DNA from: an uncultured Colwellia sp.
GTDB lineage: Bacteria > Pseudomonadota > Gammaproteobacteria > Enterobacterales > Alteromonadaceae
Direction: 5' to 3'
Assembly (NCBI GenBank): GCA_913063325.1
Contig: CAJXYE010000003.1
Location: forward strand, 62,001 to 126,000
Length of the DNA: 64,000 nucleotides
The notes under the pieces are model-generated. The model was not told the origin of the DNA, made no database searches, and saw only the letters and a list, made by a program, of their open reading frames with translations. Below, in pieces: positions 28,404 through 38,248 of this stretch; the stretch's first letter is position 1, and every line of letters begins with the position of its first letter. The translations under genes and the position numbers were made by a program.

Positions 28404-30497
28404 TTATGCGTTTGAATACTGCTCTTTATTGCCTAGCCAACGTTGAATTAATGCTTGTGCACATTTAGGGTGCTGCCGTGATAATAAATAGGCTTGTTGT
28501 TTTATTTCGGGAATTAAATAGCCATCACGTACTAAGTCGGCAATTTTAAGTTCTGCTAAACCTGTTTGTCGAGTACCCAATAATTCACCTGGACCACGAA
28601 TTTCGAGATCTTTTTCGGCAATAACGAAACCGTCATTACTTTCACGTAATACTTTTAAGCGTTTAACCGCTGTTTTTGATAAGGGCGCTTTATACATTAA
28701 GACACAAAAAGAAGCGACAGAGCCACGGCCTACACGGCCACGTAACTGATGCAGCTGTGCTAAGCCTAAACGCTCAGGGTTTTCAATGACCATTAAGCTT
28801 GAATTAGGCACATCAACACCGACTTCAATCACGGTTGTGGCGATAAGTAGGTGTAAATCACCCTTTTTAAAGCTATCCATAATTGACTGTTTTTCATCTG
28901 CTTTTAATCGGCCATGCACTAAACCAATCTTTAGCTCAGGCAATTGCGCTTGCAATAAAATCGCGGTTTCTTCGGCTGCCTGACATTGTAAAACTTCTGA
29001 CTCATCAATTAAGGTACAAACCCAATATGCTTGTCTACCATCATCAACACAGCCTTTGCGAATTCGCTCAATAACATCAGGGCGACGAGAGTCAGGCAAT
29101 GCCACGGTATTTATTGGTGTACGCCCAGGAGGAAGTTCATCAATTACCGAAGTATCTAAATCTGCATAAGCCGTCATGGCTAAGGTGCGCGGGATTGGTG
29201 TTGCGGTCATAATCAGTTGGTGCGGATACTTATTATCAAATACACCCTTTTCACGCAGTGTTAGGCGCTGATGTACACCAAACTTATGCTGCTCATCAAT
29301 AATGACTAAGACAAGGTTTTTAAATATTACATCGGCTTGAAAAAGCGCATGGGTGCCAATAACCATCTGCATTTCACCACTGGCAATTTTCTCAAGGGCT
29401 TCTCTCTTAGCTTTAACTTTAGTTTTCCCGGCCAGCCAACCAGTATTAATACCTAAAGGTTCAAACCAATTGGCGAAGTTAATGGCGTGTTGTTCAGCTA
29501 AAATTTCAGTCGGTGCCATCAAGGCGACTTGATAACCCTCACTAATAGCTGTCAAAGCCGCTAGTGCCGCCACTAAGGTTTTACCTGAGCCTACATCACC
29601 TTGCACTAAACGCATCATAGGTTGGCTTTTAGCTAAGTCAGTTTTTATTTCATCAACAACTCGTGCTTGGGCATTGGTTGGTGAAAAGGGTAAGGCTTGC
29701 AGGAATTTTTGACTGATTTTTTCATCTGCCAATAACGGTATTGCATCATGAATATCACTATTTTGTCTGACTTTTAGCATGCTCAAGTTATGAGCAAGTA
29801 ATTCTTCTTTAATCAAACGCTGCTGAGCAGGGTGGCGACCTTGCTCTAGTTGCTCAATAGATACATTGGGTGGTGGGCGATGAATAATCGCTAAGGCTTC
29901 ACTGAGCGAATACTGCTCATTGAAGATATTGCTGGGTAGTAGTTCTTCAACTTGGCCACGTTGTAAGCGAATTAAGGCTTGTTCCGTTAAGCTGCGCAGG
30001 GATATCTGTCTGAGACCATCAGTACTGGGGTAAACTGGCGTTAAGGTTTCTTCAACTGTGGTTAATGCTCTGTCGTCATCGAGGGATTTATATTCTGGGT
30101 GAACGATTTGATAGCCGCGTGGGCCGCGTTTAACTTCACCATAACAGCGAATGGTTTTACCTATGGTTAAGCTATTTTTTATGCTGGCAGAGAAGCTAAA
30201 AAAGCACAATTGAATACTGCCAGTACCATCATGTAGGGTAACGACTAACATGCGGCGTTTACCGTTGGTAATTTGGCTATCGATCACTTCGCCAATAATA
30301 TTGGTCGACGTACCTGGTAATAAGTCACGCACTGTCATTACCCGGGTTTTATCTTCGTAGCGCAGTGGCAGGTGAAAGAGAATGTCTTGCACTGATAGCA
30401 AACCAATCTTCTCTAATTTTTCAGCTAAACTAGGCCCAACCCCCTTGAAGGTGCTGAGCGGAATTTGTGATAGCTTAGTGAGTGCTTCCATTGCCAT
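28404..30497 (-). CDS. recG: ATP-dependent DNA helicase RecG
   Basis: The 697-residue protein matches RecG. The N-terminal wedge domain (about 1-250, with LFHLPLRYEDKTRV) holds branched DNA. The helicase core has Walker A GDVGSGKTLVAALAAL (near 298), the DEAH-type IDEQHKFGVHQR (near 398), TATPIPRTLAM, and motif VI HQLRGRVGRG. It remodels stalled forks and Holliday junctions. An AGGA ribosome site precedes the ATG at 30497. Only 17 bases separate it from trmH upstream, so the two are co-transcribed, as in E. coli. Confidence 0.97.
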   Translation of the reverse strand: MAMEALTKLSQIPLSTFKGVGPSLAEKLEKIGLLSVQDILFHLPLRYEDKTRVMTVRDLLPGTSTNIIGEVIDSQITNGKRRMLVVTLHDGTGSIQLCFFSFSASIKNSLTIGKTIRCYGEVKRGPRGYQIVHPEYKSLDDDRALTTVEETLTPVYPSTDGLRQISLRSLTEQALIRLQRGQVEELLPSNIFNEQYSLSEALAIIHRPPPNVSIEQLEQGRHPAQQRLIKEELLAHNLSMLKVRQNSDIHDAIPLLADEKISQKFLQALPFSPTNAQARVVDEIKTDLAKSQPMMRLVQGDVGSGKTLVAALAALTAISEGYQVALMAPTEILAEQHAINFANWFEPLGINTGWLAGKTKVKAKREALEKIASGEMQMVIGTHALFQADVIFKNLVLVIIDEQHKFGVHQRLTLREKGVFDNKYPHQLIMTATPIPRTLAMTAYADLDTSVIDELPPGRTPINTVALPDSRRPDVIERIRKGCVDDGRQAYWVCTLIDESEVLQCQAAEETAILLQAQLPELKIGLVHGRLKADEKQSIMDSFKKGDLHLLIATTVIEVGVDVPNSSLMVIENPERLGLAQLHQLRGRVGRGSVASFCVLMYKAPLSKTAVKRLKVLRESNDGFVIAEKDLEIRGPGELLGTRQTGLAELKIADLVRDGYLIPEIKQQAYLLSRQHPKCAQALIQRWLGNKEQYSNA

Positions 30498-30514
30498 TGA
30501 AGTGTTCCTAACGA

Positions 30515-31222
30515 CTAATCATCGATATGTTGCCAAGCTTTTTTGTTCATTTGCATTTTTTGCCACCAGAGTTCATCAGCAACAATTTGACCTTCTTCAT
30601 CAATTTCAGGATAAGGTAAACCTTTACGCTGACAAGCTTCGGCAAAGATAGGGTGACCACCTTCAAATAAAGTGCGTTGACGACGTTCATTGCTTAACAG
30701 AGGTTTATCATACATACCAGCTGCCTGACGCTGGCGTTGTGCTTCGTATAAAACAACAGAGCAAGCAACAGAAACATTTAATGATTGCACCATGCCAACC
30801 ATAGGAATAATAATATGGTGGTCCGCTAGCTCAAGCGCTTCTTTTGAGGTACCAAACTTCTCTTGGCCTAAAATAATGGCGGTGGGCTTGGTATAATCAA
30901 TTTCGGTAAAGTTAACCGCAGTATCAGACAAGTTAGTCACCAATACTTGCATGCCTTGTGCTTTTAACGCTGCAATAGCATCGGCCGTTTTATGGTAATT
31001 ATGCACGTCAATCCAATTTTGACTACCTGCAGCACTTCCACCGCGTACTTCCGCCTCTTCACTCTTCCATACCGCATGCACATCACTAATACCAATAGCA
31101 TCACAAGTACGTACTACGGCGGCTAAGTTATGAGATTTGTGTAAACCTTCCATACAGACTGTTAAGTCAGGTTGGCGTTTATCTAACATGGTATTAATGC
31201 GTGCTAATCTTTCTGGAGTCAT
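30515..31222 (-). CDS. trmH: tRNA (guanosine-18-2'-O)-methyltransferase
   Basis: The 235-residue SPOUT methyltransferase starts MTPERLARINTMLDKRQPDLTV, as TrmH does. N-terminal HKSHNLAAVVRTCDA holds the Asn and catalytic Arg of motif 1. The knot region has ILGQEKFGTSKEAL and IIIPMVGMVQSLNVSVACSVVLYE (motifs 2 and 3), which bind S-adenosylmethionine. It methylates the ribose of G18 in the D-loop of tRNAs. It precedes recG by 17 bases and follows ridA at a 184-base distance, in the conserved order spoT-trmH-recG with ridA inserted. Confidence 0.95.
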   Translation of the reverse strand: MTPERLARINTMLDKRQPDLTVCMEGLHKSHNLAAVVRTCDAIGISDVHAVWKSEEAEVRGGSAAGSQNWIDVHNYHKTADAIAALKAQGMQVLVTNLSDTAVNFTEIDYTKPTAIILGQEKFGTSKEALELADHHIIIPMVGMVQSLNVSVACSVVLYEAQRQRQAAGMYDKPLLSNERRQRTLFEGGHPIFAEACQRKGLPYPEIDEEGQIVADELWWQKMQMNKKAWQHIDD

Positions 31223-31406
31223 TTTGTTAATCTTTTAAATAATTTTGCTCAGCTCTTTATCAAAGCTCGAGTACAGCAGGTAATAGGCAAAAGTAATGCG
31301 ATTTAAACAAAGCCGTCAAGCTATTAATTTAGGGAGCTTATAACTATAAGTGACTTAAATAAATAGCGCTGACAATGCAGGTTAAATGGTATTAATGAAG
31401 CCTATT

Positions 31407-31796
31407 TTAATTGACGCTAGGTAGTTCTAAAATTCCGTCAATTTCGATGGCTACATCTTTAGGTAATCTTGAAACTTCTACCGCAGCTCTTGCAGGATAA
31501 GGCTGAACAAAATAACGGCTCATTACTTCATTAACGGTAGCAAAGTTACTTAAATCGGTAAGGAAAATATTTACTTTTACCATGTTGTTGATTTCGCCGC
31601 CTGCTGCTTCACATACCGCAACTAGGTTTTTAAATACTTGCTCGGCTTGCTCGGCAAAGCCACCTTCAATCACTTCCATTGTTTCAGGAATAAGTGGGAT
31701 TTGACCTGATAAATAAACAGTATTATTTACTTTCACGGCTTGGCTATAAGTGCCAATAGCACTAGGTGCTTTGTCTGTACTGATAATGCTTTTCAT
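31407..31796 (-). CDS. ridA: 2-iminobutanoate/2-iminopropanoate deaminase
   Basis: The 129-residue protein is a RidA/YjgF/TdcF family member. Motifs are [22 protein letters not shown] at the N-terminus, the late [21 protein letters not shown] with the conserved Arg that binds the substrate carboxylate, and a trimer-forming size. It hydrolyses reactive enamine/imine products of PLP enzymes, protecting other PLP enzymes. It lies 45 bases after spoT on the same strand, a frequent arrangement in gammaproteobacteria, so it is probably in the spoT transcript. Confidence 0.95.
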   Translation of the reverse strand: MKSIISTDKAPSAIGTYSQAVKVNNTVYLSGQIPLIPETMEVIEGGFAEQAEQVFKNLVAVCEAAGGEINNMVKVNIFLTDLSNFATVNEVMSRYFVQPYPARAAVEVSRLPKDVAIEIDGILELPSVN

Positions 31797-31841
31797 GAGA
31801 ATTCCTTTAAAGAGCCTTTGAGGACTATTGTAGTAACTGTT

Positions 31842-33950
31842 TTATTTGTTTCGAATGACGCGTTGAACATCAATCATTACTTTAATTTTTCGAATTATAT
31901 CTGCTAAATGAATACGGTCACGACAGGTTATTTCCATGTCAATTACGTATAAGCCCGCTTCTTTTTCACCCGAATTTAAGCTGTGAACATTAGAGCCACA
32001 TTTTGCCACTGCATTGGTGAGTAAGGCTAATGCTCCTTGGTGGTTAACAATTTCTACCCGTAATTTAGCAATAAATTCTTTATCAATATCACTATCCCAT
32101 TTTACCGGGAACAAGCTGCCTTGCTCATGACCTTTAATATTACGACAACCTTGTTGGTGCACCATCAAACCTTTACCCGGGCTTAAGTAAGCTAAAATAG
32201 CATCGCCAGGGATAGGGCGACAACATTTACCGTAACTGACTAACATGCCTTCGGTGCCTTTTATCGGCATTTTAGTTTTTGAGTTGCTCGAGACTAAATC
32301 ATTATCTTCGGTAAAACCATCGGTGAGTTGTCTCGCAATACCTATACTTAAGGCATTTCCTAAACCTATGTTAGTCAATAATTGCTCAAGAGTCTTATTA
32401 CCACTTTGCTGTACCACTTCATCAATCTTTTCTTGTGCTAAATCTTCGAGCTTAGTTTTACCTAAAGCATGACTTAACAAGCGAGTACCTAAAGCATATG
32501 ACTCATCTTTTTCACAACTTCTCAGGTAAGTACGTATTTGCAAACGTGCTTTGGCGGTTACCACAAAGTTTAACCAAGTTGCGTTAGGTCTTGCTGCTGC
32601 TGAAGTAATTACTTCAATGGTTTGGCCAGAATCAATAGGCTGGCTCATTGGATAAGGCTTACGATCTACCTTAACTCCGACACAAGAGTTACCAACATCT
32701 GTATGCACCGCATAGGCAAAATCTATTGCGGTTGCGCCCATTGGTAGTTCAATAATACGACCGTCAGGGGTAAAGACATAAATTTCTTCAGGAAATAAAT
32801 CTGACTTAACGTTTTCGATAAACTCAAAAGAGCTACCAGCACTTTGTTGTAATTCTAATAAACTTTGCATCCAGCGACGGGCTTTCATTTGCGCTGTTGT
32901 ACCCGTGTTTTCGCCATCTTGTTTGTATAACCAGTGGGCAGCAACACCTTTATCAGCCATTTGATCCATGTCATGGGTACGGATTTGAATTTCTACGGGA
33001 ATACCATGGGGACCAATGAGTGAGGTATGCAGTGATTGGTAACCATTAGTTTTAGGAATAGCGATGTAATCTTTAAAGCGTGTTTCAATCGGTTTGAATA
33101 AATTGTGCATGGCACCTAAAGCGCGATAACAGTTGTCGATTTTTTCACTAACAATGACACGAAAGGCATAAATATCCATGACTTCATTGAACATTAATTC
33201 TTTATTGAGCATTTTACGATAAATTGAATAGAGGTGCTTTTCTCGGCCAATTATTTGAGCCTTAATACCGCTTTCTTCTAGGCGTGAGGCTATTTCTTTT
33301 TCAATATTATCAATTATCGCTTTACGGTTACCGCGTGCGCTTTTTACTGCCGATCTCAATGCACGTGAACGCATAGGATATAGTGCCTCAAAACCCAAAA
33401 GCTCGAGTTCATTTTTTATATCATGAATACCTAAACGGTTAGCTATTGGTGCATAAATTTCTAAGGTTTCACGGGCAATACGGCGACGTTTATCTGGTCG
33501 TAAAGAGCCCAAAGTACGCATGTTATGAGTTCGATCGGCAAGTTTAATTAAAATAACACGAATATCTTGCACCATGGCCAGTACCATTTTACGGAAGTTC
33601 TCCGCTTGCATTTCTTCTTTATTATCAAATTTTAACTTATCAAGTTTGCTGACGCCTTCAACGAGTTCAGCCACGGTATGACCAAAAAGTTCCGCTAATT
33701 CATCTTTAGTAACTTCGGTATCTTCAATAACATCGTGTAATAAAGCGGCCATGAGCGTTTCATGATCTAAGCGCATTTGGGCTAAATTAATTGCGACAGC
33801 AACGGGATGAGTTATGTAAGGATCACCGCTAGAGCGCATTTGGCCATCGTGAGCATCACGCGCGACAACATAGGCGTGTTTTAGCAAATCAATTTGTACT
33901 TTTGATAGGTAAGTAGAGCTAAGTTCTTTTAAAGGTTCAAATAGGTACAC
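31842..33950 (-). CDS. spoT: Bifunctional (p)ppGpp synthetase/hydrolase
   Basis: The 702-residue protein has the complete long RSH layout. The HD hydrolase domain is intact (YITHP near 46, then LLHDVIEDTEV with His72-Asp73, the metal ligands). The synthetase domain follows (YRALGAMHNLFKP, FKDYIAIPKTNGYQSLHT). TGS is at about 385-450 (IYVFTPDGRIIELPMGATAID), then a helical and zinc-finger region, and ACT at about 625-702 (RVEIVNHQGALALLTNAVA). Intact hydrolase residues identify SpoT rather than RelA. It balances the alarmone in starvation. Unlike E. coli, a strong terminator and a 263-base repeat element lie between it and rpoZ, so it probably has its own promoter within 33951-34006. Confidence 0.97.
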   Translation of the reverse strand: MYLFEPLKELSSTYLSKVQIDLLKHAYVVARDAHDGQMRSSGDPYITHPVAVAINLAQMRLDHETLMAALLHDVIEDTEVTKDELAELFGHTVAELVEGVSKLDKLKFDNKEEMQAENFRKMVLAMVQDIRVILIKLADRTHNMRTLGSLRPDKRRRIARETLEIYAPIANRLGIHDIKNELELLGFEALYPMRSRALRSAVKSARGNRKAIIDNIEKEIASRLEESGIKAQIIGREKHLYSIYRKMLNKELMFNEVMDIYAFRVIVSEKIDNCYRALGAMHNLFKPIETRFKDYIAIPKTNGYQSLHTSLIGPHGIPVEIQIRTHDMDQMADKGVAAHWLYKQDGENTGTTAQMKARRWMQSLLELQQSAGSSFEFIENVKSDLFPEEIYVFTPDGRIIELPMGATAIDFAYAVHTDVGNSCVGVKVDRKPYPMSQPIDSGQTIEVITSAAARPNATWLNFVVTAKARLQIRTYLRSCEKDESYALGTRLLSHALGKTKLEDLAQEKIDEVVQQSGNKTLEQLLTNIGLGNALSIGIARQLTDGFTEDNDLVSSNSKTKMPIKGTEGMLVSYGKCCRPIPGDAILAYLSPGKGLMVHQQGCRNIKGHEQGSLFPVKWDSDIDKEFIAKLRVEIVNHQGALALLTNAVAKCGSNVHSLNSGEKEAGLYVIDMEITCRDRIHLADIIRKIKVMIDVQRVIRNK

Positions 33951-34006
33951 CTAATACTCCAAATTGAGAGGGAAGAAGGGGGTAATTCGAGTATATACCC
34001 TAGTTA

Positions 34007-34269
34007 ATACTCATGTTACCTCGAAATGCACGGTTCAGCGAGCATTAAAAGGCTTAAAGGCAAGGCATTGATTGAAGAAAATGGTTATCCCCTTCTCGAA
34101 ATTAATAACGCTGTATTTATGCCTTTTAAACTCGCCTTCTAGGGGCTTCTGAGCAAATAATGCTCAGTGTTGTATCTTTTTTTAAGGGATCACCATTAAT
34201 AAAAAAATTCGCCTTGATCATGAATTGCTCAAAAGTCCTGAAACGCACATTTTGAAGTATCATGAGTAT
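34007..34269 (-). repeat. Family II hairpin element copy 1 (E3), between rpoZ and spoT
   Basis: The 263-base element has terminal inverted repeats: ATACTCATGTTACCTCGAAA at the left, and at the right, read in reverse, ATACTCATGATACTTCAAAA. The interior holds the core also found in family I elements (GGCTTAAAGGCAAGGC, then ATTGATTGAAG and later AATTAATAACGC). A second hairpin includes TTGATCATGAATTGCTC near the right end. It has no coding capacity. Confidence 0.82.
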
Positions 34270-34337
34270 AAATAGCATACGCGGCAATAGGCTCTATTTA
34301 CAAGGAAAAATTAAAGTTCGACTTATATTAGCGCAAT

Positions 34338-34390
34338 AAAAAACGCGTAACCTATTTTCTGAGATAAATCAGAATGGGCTACGCGTTTTT
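34338..34390. terminator. Strong bidirectional terminator downstream of rpoZ
   Basis: AAAAACGCGTA at the left pairs with TACGCGTTTTT at the right. The stem continues through imperfect CC-TATT-TCTGA / TCAGA-ATGGG pairing around GATAAA. On the minus strand, a T-run follows directly, so it should stop rpoZ transcription before spoT. Confidence 0.9.
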
Positions 34391-34436
34391 AACAGCTTAA
34401 AACGTGACCTTTCTACAAGTAGAAAAGAGAGGTTTT

Positions 34437-34724
34437 TTAGCTTAATTCGTCTTGTTGACCACCAACAATCGCGGCAACAGCATCTAATTCAGCAGTGTCT
34501 TGCTGGATTTGTTGTGCACGATCAGAAGTGTTCATAATGTCTGTCGTAATTAAACCGGCTTCGATTTCACGCAAAGCAATTACCGTTGGTTTGTCGTTTT
34601 CGACTTCAACCAATGGATCTTTGCCGCCAGTTGCAATTTGACGAGCACGACGTGATGCTACTAGCACCAAATCAAAACGATTACCGACTTTTTCTACGGC
34701 ATCTTCAACAGTTACGCGAGCCAT
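34437..34724 (-). CDS. rpoZ: RNA polymerase omega subunit
   Basis: From the ATG at 34724 the protein is 95 residues. It opens [20 protein letters not shown] and continues [16 protein letters not shown], the invariant omega signature. It helps assemble and stabilise RNA polymerase and, with beta prime, forms a ppGpp-binding site. A longer open frame reaches 34781, but the added residues are unlike omega. GGAG sits 7 bases before the 34724 ATG, so the shorter form is correct. The C-terminal tail is acidic ([21 protein letters not shown]). gmk lies upstream on the same strand, 134 bases away. Confidence 0.96.
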   Translation of the reverse strand: MARVTVEDAVEKVGNRFDLVLVASRRARQIATGGKDPLVEVENDKPTVIALREIEAGLITTDIMNTSDRAQQIQQDTAELDAVAAIVGGQQDELS

Positions 34725-34858
34725 CTGGGCACTCCAACTAATAAACCAACTTACAAAATAGCTGCGTAGTTTACTGTTCACTCACTAATTAAGCAAGCAA
34801 TAGCCACACAACAGAGGATATTTCTTATTATATTACTTTATTCAGTAGACACAGTGAC

Positions 34859-35527
34859 TCAGTTATTAAGTAATTTACTAAATAACTCTTGCTGAGCAAT
34901 GGCTTGCTGGCTGTACTTAAGGCGTTGATTATTTACTATGGTGGTTAGATCAAGCAGGGCTTGGTCAAAATCATCATTAACAATAATATAATCAAATTCA
35001 TTATAGTGAGAACATTCAGCCTGCGCTTGTGCCATTCGACCAACAATAACCTCATCACTGTCTTGGCCACGACCACGTAGGCGGCTTTCCAACTCTTCTT
35101 TAGAAGGCGGACTAATAAATATAGTCGTTACATTCGGCTTTTTCATACGCACTTGTTGCGCACCTTGCCAGTCAATATCAAGAAAAACATCAATACCTTG
35201 GGCAAGCTGTGCATCTATAGCAGCTTCAGACGTGCCGTAATAGTTGCCAAACACTTCAGCATATTCATAAAAAGCATTTTTTTCTATCTGCTTTTTAAAC
35301 TCAGCAACACTAACAAAGTGATAATGTTCGCCATTATTTTCACCAGGACGAGTATCTCGGGTGGTATGAGAAACTGATACCTGCATAGCTCTTGCAGATG
35401 CTTGACTGTCTTCTTTTAGTAAGGCATTAATAAGGCTTGATTTTCCTGCACCACTTGGCGCAGAAAGAATAAATAAATTACCGGGAACAATCACAGGGCT
35501 TTCCTTTAAAACAAACTTGAATGACAT
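34859..35527 (-). CDS. gmk: Guanylate kinase
   Basis: The 222-residue enzyme has the P-loop [11 protein letters not shown] (residues 22-32), the GMP-binding region [22 protein letters not shown] and the strand [15 protein letters not shown]. The lid [15 protein letters not shown] follows. It phosphorylates GMP to GDP with ATP in the cytosol. The first 15 residues before GNLFIL are extra compared with E. coli, so the start could lie further in, but no better start codon is visible. Order gmk-rpoZ is conserved across gammaproteobacteria. Confidence 0.96.
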   Translation of the reverse strand: MSFKFVLKESPVIVPGNLFILSAPSGAGKSSLINALLKEDSQASARAMQVSVSHTTRDTRPGENNGEHYHFVSVAEFKKQIEKNAFYEYAEVFGNYYGTSEAAIDAQLAQGIDVFLDIDWQGAQQVRMKKPNVTTIFISPPSKEELESRLRGRGQDSDEVIVGRMAQAQAECSHYNEFDYIIVNDDFDQALLDLTTIVNNQRLKYSQQAIAQQELFSKLLNN

Positions 35528-35594
35528 ATAAGTTGCACCAAGTGGCGTAATTAATTAAATGTCATTAATCCGCTTGGTTATAAATTTCAGCCAA

Positions 35595-35645
35595 TAAAAA
35601 AGGCTAAGCTCTATTTTACTCTATTAGAATAAAAAAAGCTCAGCC
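35595..35645 (-). terminator. Terminator after the aminotransferase gene
   Basis: On the minus strand GGCTGAGCT pairs with AGCTTAGCC (one mismatch), with further A/T pairing inside, followed by TTTTTTATT. It closes the aminotransferase transcript ahead of gmk. Confidence 0.8.
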
Positions 35646-35708
35646 AGATTTTAAGCCATGTTAAAAATGGCTTTTTGATGTGTTAAAACACTGTATTAAT
35701 TAATGGGA

Positions 35709-36899
35709 CTAAAGCACTTTAGCAATAGATTTTGCTAAGTAATCAACATTACTATTGGCAATACCAGCAATGCTCATACGGCTAGAGCCTACTAAATAGA
35801 TACTGTATTCATCTTGTAGTTGTTGCACTTGCTCTAGCGTTAAACCTAAGAAAGAAAACATACCATTTTGACGACTAATAAAACTAAAGTCGCGAGTAAC
35901 GCCATTTTCAATTAGCTTATCAACAATTAATGTACGGTTGCCATTAATGCGATCACGCATTGCTTTTAATTCGCTATACCATTCAGCGCGTAGTTCGTCT
36001 GAAGTAAGGATAGTTTCAACAATAGCAGCACCATGCGCTGGTGGCATAGAGTAAATAACGCGTACAACATAGAGTAAAACTGAGTTAGCAATATCTACAG
36101 CAATGCTTGATTCACCAATAATAGTACAAGCACCAATACGTTCACGGTATAAGCCAAAGTTTTTAGAACATGAACTACAAACAATCATTTCTTTAACGGT
36201 TTCAGCCATAAGACGTAAACCGTAAGCATCTTCGTCTAAGCCTGAGCCAAAACCCTGATAAGCCATATCGATTAATGGAGTAAAGCCAACATCTTTAGCT
36301 ACATCAGCTACTTGTTGCCATTGTTCTTTATTTAAATCCATACCACTTGGGTTATGACAACAAGCGTGTAATAACACCACATCATCACTGCTAACTTCTT
36401 TAAGGGCATTTAACATACCGTCAAAGTCTAAGCTTTTGTTTTCATAATCGTAATAAGGATACGTTTTAACATTTAAACCAGCGGCTGCAAATAAACCAGT
36501 ATGGTTTGCCCATGTTGGGTTACTTACCCAAATAGTTGCGCCTGCTTTGCACGATTTGATAAATTCTGCGGCAACACGTAAAGCGCCAGTACCGCCAGGA
36601 GTTGATATAGTGCGAGCACGATTTTCGTTTAGCACTTTATGTTCAGCGCCAAAAATAAGCTTGGCCATTTCATCATTAAATACAGGGGAGCCTGTAGGAC
36701 CGATATAAACTTTACTATCTTCGGTATTGGTACGATGTTGCTCAGCTTTTTTTACACAATCTAAAACTGCAGTATGACCTGCTTCGTTTTTGAATACGCC
36801 AACACCCAAATCAATTTTATTTGGGTTGTTATCTTTTTTATATTTAGCTAATAATCCAAGAATTGGATCGGCAGGCAAAGCCTTTAAACGACCAAACAT
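35709..36899 (-). CDS. Aromatic amino acid / aspartate aminotransferase (class I, AspC/TyrB type)
   Basis: The 396-residue PLP enzyme matches the AspC/TyrB subgroup: MFGRLKALPADPILGL, DLGVGVFKNEAG, YIGPTGSPVFN, NPTWANH, HACCHNPSGMDL. The catalytic Lys sits in SCSKNFGLYRERIG (about residue 247), and the substrate-carboxylate Arg is in VGSSRMSIAG. It exchanges amino groups between aspartate or aromatic amino acids and 2-oxoglutarate. The choice between AspC and TyrB cannot be made by eye. It is monocistronic, with a terminator after it. The leader carries CCTTAT...ATAAGG that may form a hairpin near the ribosome site. Confidence 0.93.
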   Translation of the reverse strand: MFGRLKALPADPILGLLAKYKKDNNPNKIDLGVGVFKNEAGHTAVLDCVKKAEQHRTNTEDSKVYIGPTGSPVFNDEMAKLIFGAEHKVLNENRARTISTPGGTGALRVAAEFIKSCKAGATIWVSNPTWANHTGLFAAAGLNVKTYPYYDYENKSLDFDGMLNALKEVSSDDVVLLHACCHNPSGMDLNKEQWQQVADVAKDVGFTPLIDMAYQGFGSGLDEDAYGLRLMAETVKEMIVCSSCSKNFGLYRERIGACTIIGESSIAVDIANSVLLYVVRVIYSMPPAHGAAIVETILTSDELRAEWYSELKAMRDRINGNRTLIVDKLIENGVTRDFSFISRQNGMFSFLGLTLEQVQQLQDEYSIYLVGSSRMSIAGIANSNVDYLAKSIAKVL

Positions 36900-37135
36900 G
36901 ACAGAAGTTTACCTTATGTTAGAGGAGAGTTACCTCAATAAGGCATCATCGCGCTTATGAGTCCTAACTCTCTAATTTTTAATCACTCAAGCATAACGTA
37001 AAGTGAGGGCGTAATTAAAGTGATTTTTATGCCATATGGTGACAAAAGTAAGATTAATTTGTACAGATGTTGCTCATTATTTTATAAGTAAAAATTAATA
37101 TAAGTCATTTTGTTATGATGGTGGTCGATTTACCA

Positions 37136-37846
37136 CTAAAAACTATTAGTAAGAGCTGCAACCACGCCGATTAGACCACCAAAGATGCCTCCCCAAACAA
37201 CTAACCAACCGAGATGCTTTTTAATCATCTTCTGAACAATTTCTTTGACTAATTGTGGTGTTAATTCATCAAGACGTTTTTCTATAATATCACTTACTTT
37301 ATCCCGCATGCCGGAAATAATACCGGGTTGCTCTAACTCTTCTCGCAACAGAGTATTGAATTGTTCACTTTGGCTAATTTCTTGAATGGAGGCTTTCATT
37401 TTTTCAATAAAAGGCTCTCTCATTGGCTGAATGGCATCACTGCCGCCAACCATAGCAAGCATAGGGCCGAATGATGATTGTTCAATGACTTCGACTAAGC
37501 TGTTAAAAGCAGGGCTTAAATCTACTTTGGCAATCACTGGAGTCAGGTCAATAGTACTGGCTTTACCCGTGCTATCGGAAAGAAATCGGTCGATGTTCTC
37601 TTCAGTAAAAAACTGTTCCATCATTAATTGACGAATAGCAACTTTGAATTCCTCAAACCGTGCAGGAATAACGCCAGAGCCATACAGTAAGGGCACCTTT
37701 TCAAATAACATATGTATGGCAAGCCAGTTAGTTACCGCACCAGATAAGGCAAAAAGGCCTAAGGTAAAAATAATATGCTGATCGCTAACATAGCCTGCCA
37801 AAGTACAAGCTAAAGCAATAAGATTGGTGATAAGGCTTTTGTTCAC
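37136..37846 (-). CDS. DUF445 family membrane protein
   Basis: The 236-residue protein has two hydrophobic segments at the N-terminus (about 5-50, with GLFALSGAVTNWLAIHMLFEKVPLLYGSGVIP) and one at the C-terminus (LGWLVVWGGIFGGLIGVVAAL). A helical cytoplasmic or periplasmic region lies between. The segment GAVTNWLAIHMLF...P--YGSG-IP--- is the DUF445 (PF04286) hallmark. Function is unknown. The gene diverges from the cyclophilin gene across element E4. Confidence 0.85.
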   Translation of the reverse strand: MNKSLITNLIALACTLAGYVSDQHIIFTLGLFALSGAVTNWLAIHMLFEKVPLLYGSGVIPARFEEFKVAIRQLMMEQFFTEENIDRFLSDSTGKASTIDLTPVIAKVDLSPAFNSLVEVIEQSSFGPMLAMVGGSDAIQPMREPFIEKMKASIQEISQSEQFNTLLREELEQPGIISGMRDKVSDIIEKRLDELTPQLVKEIVQKMIKKHLGWLVVWGGIFGGLIGVVAALTNSF

Positions 37847-37907
37847 GCAAACTCCACGATGATTTAATTAAACTTTATAGGAGGCTATGATAGCATTTAA
37901 TTTACTT

Positions 37908-38221
37908 ATACCAATTTGATTAAATTTCTTCCCGACTCAGAGCTCTGCTCGATGTTCAATAACAAGGCAAATCTATTTCGGCTTAGTCATTCTAAGTCAA
38001 ATAAATTTAACGCTGTTAATGGATATCGAGAAAGCTCCCAGAGGGCGAGTTGAAAAGGCTTATATGCTGCGTTATTGATTTTGACAAGGACGCTGCATGG
38101 AGGCAGCTTATTAGAGAATGCAGGAGCTTACTTCTCCTGAATAGCCATTCTCTTCAATTAATGCCTTGCCTCTAAGCCTTTTAATTCTCGCTGAGTGGAA
38201 AGACCTTAATCAACTTGGTAT
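37908..38221 (+). repeat. Family I hairpin element copy 2 (E4), upstream of the cyclophilin gene
   Basis: The 314-base element begins ATACCAATTTGATTAA and ends TTAATCAACTTGGTAT. Arm A (37940-38037) pairs GAGCT and CTCGAT with ATCGAG and AGCTC, capped by CTTAG-TCATT-CTAAG (37982-37996). Arm B holds the core GCGTTATTGATTTTGACAAG...CAATTAATGCCTTGCC. Inside arm B is an extra segment of about 60 bases (near 38090-38150) with its own GCAGGAG...CTCCTG hairpin, absent from E1 and E7. Confidence 0.85.
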
Positions 38222-38248
38222 TACCTTAAAATAGATAAAGGCTCGGCT

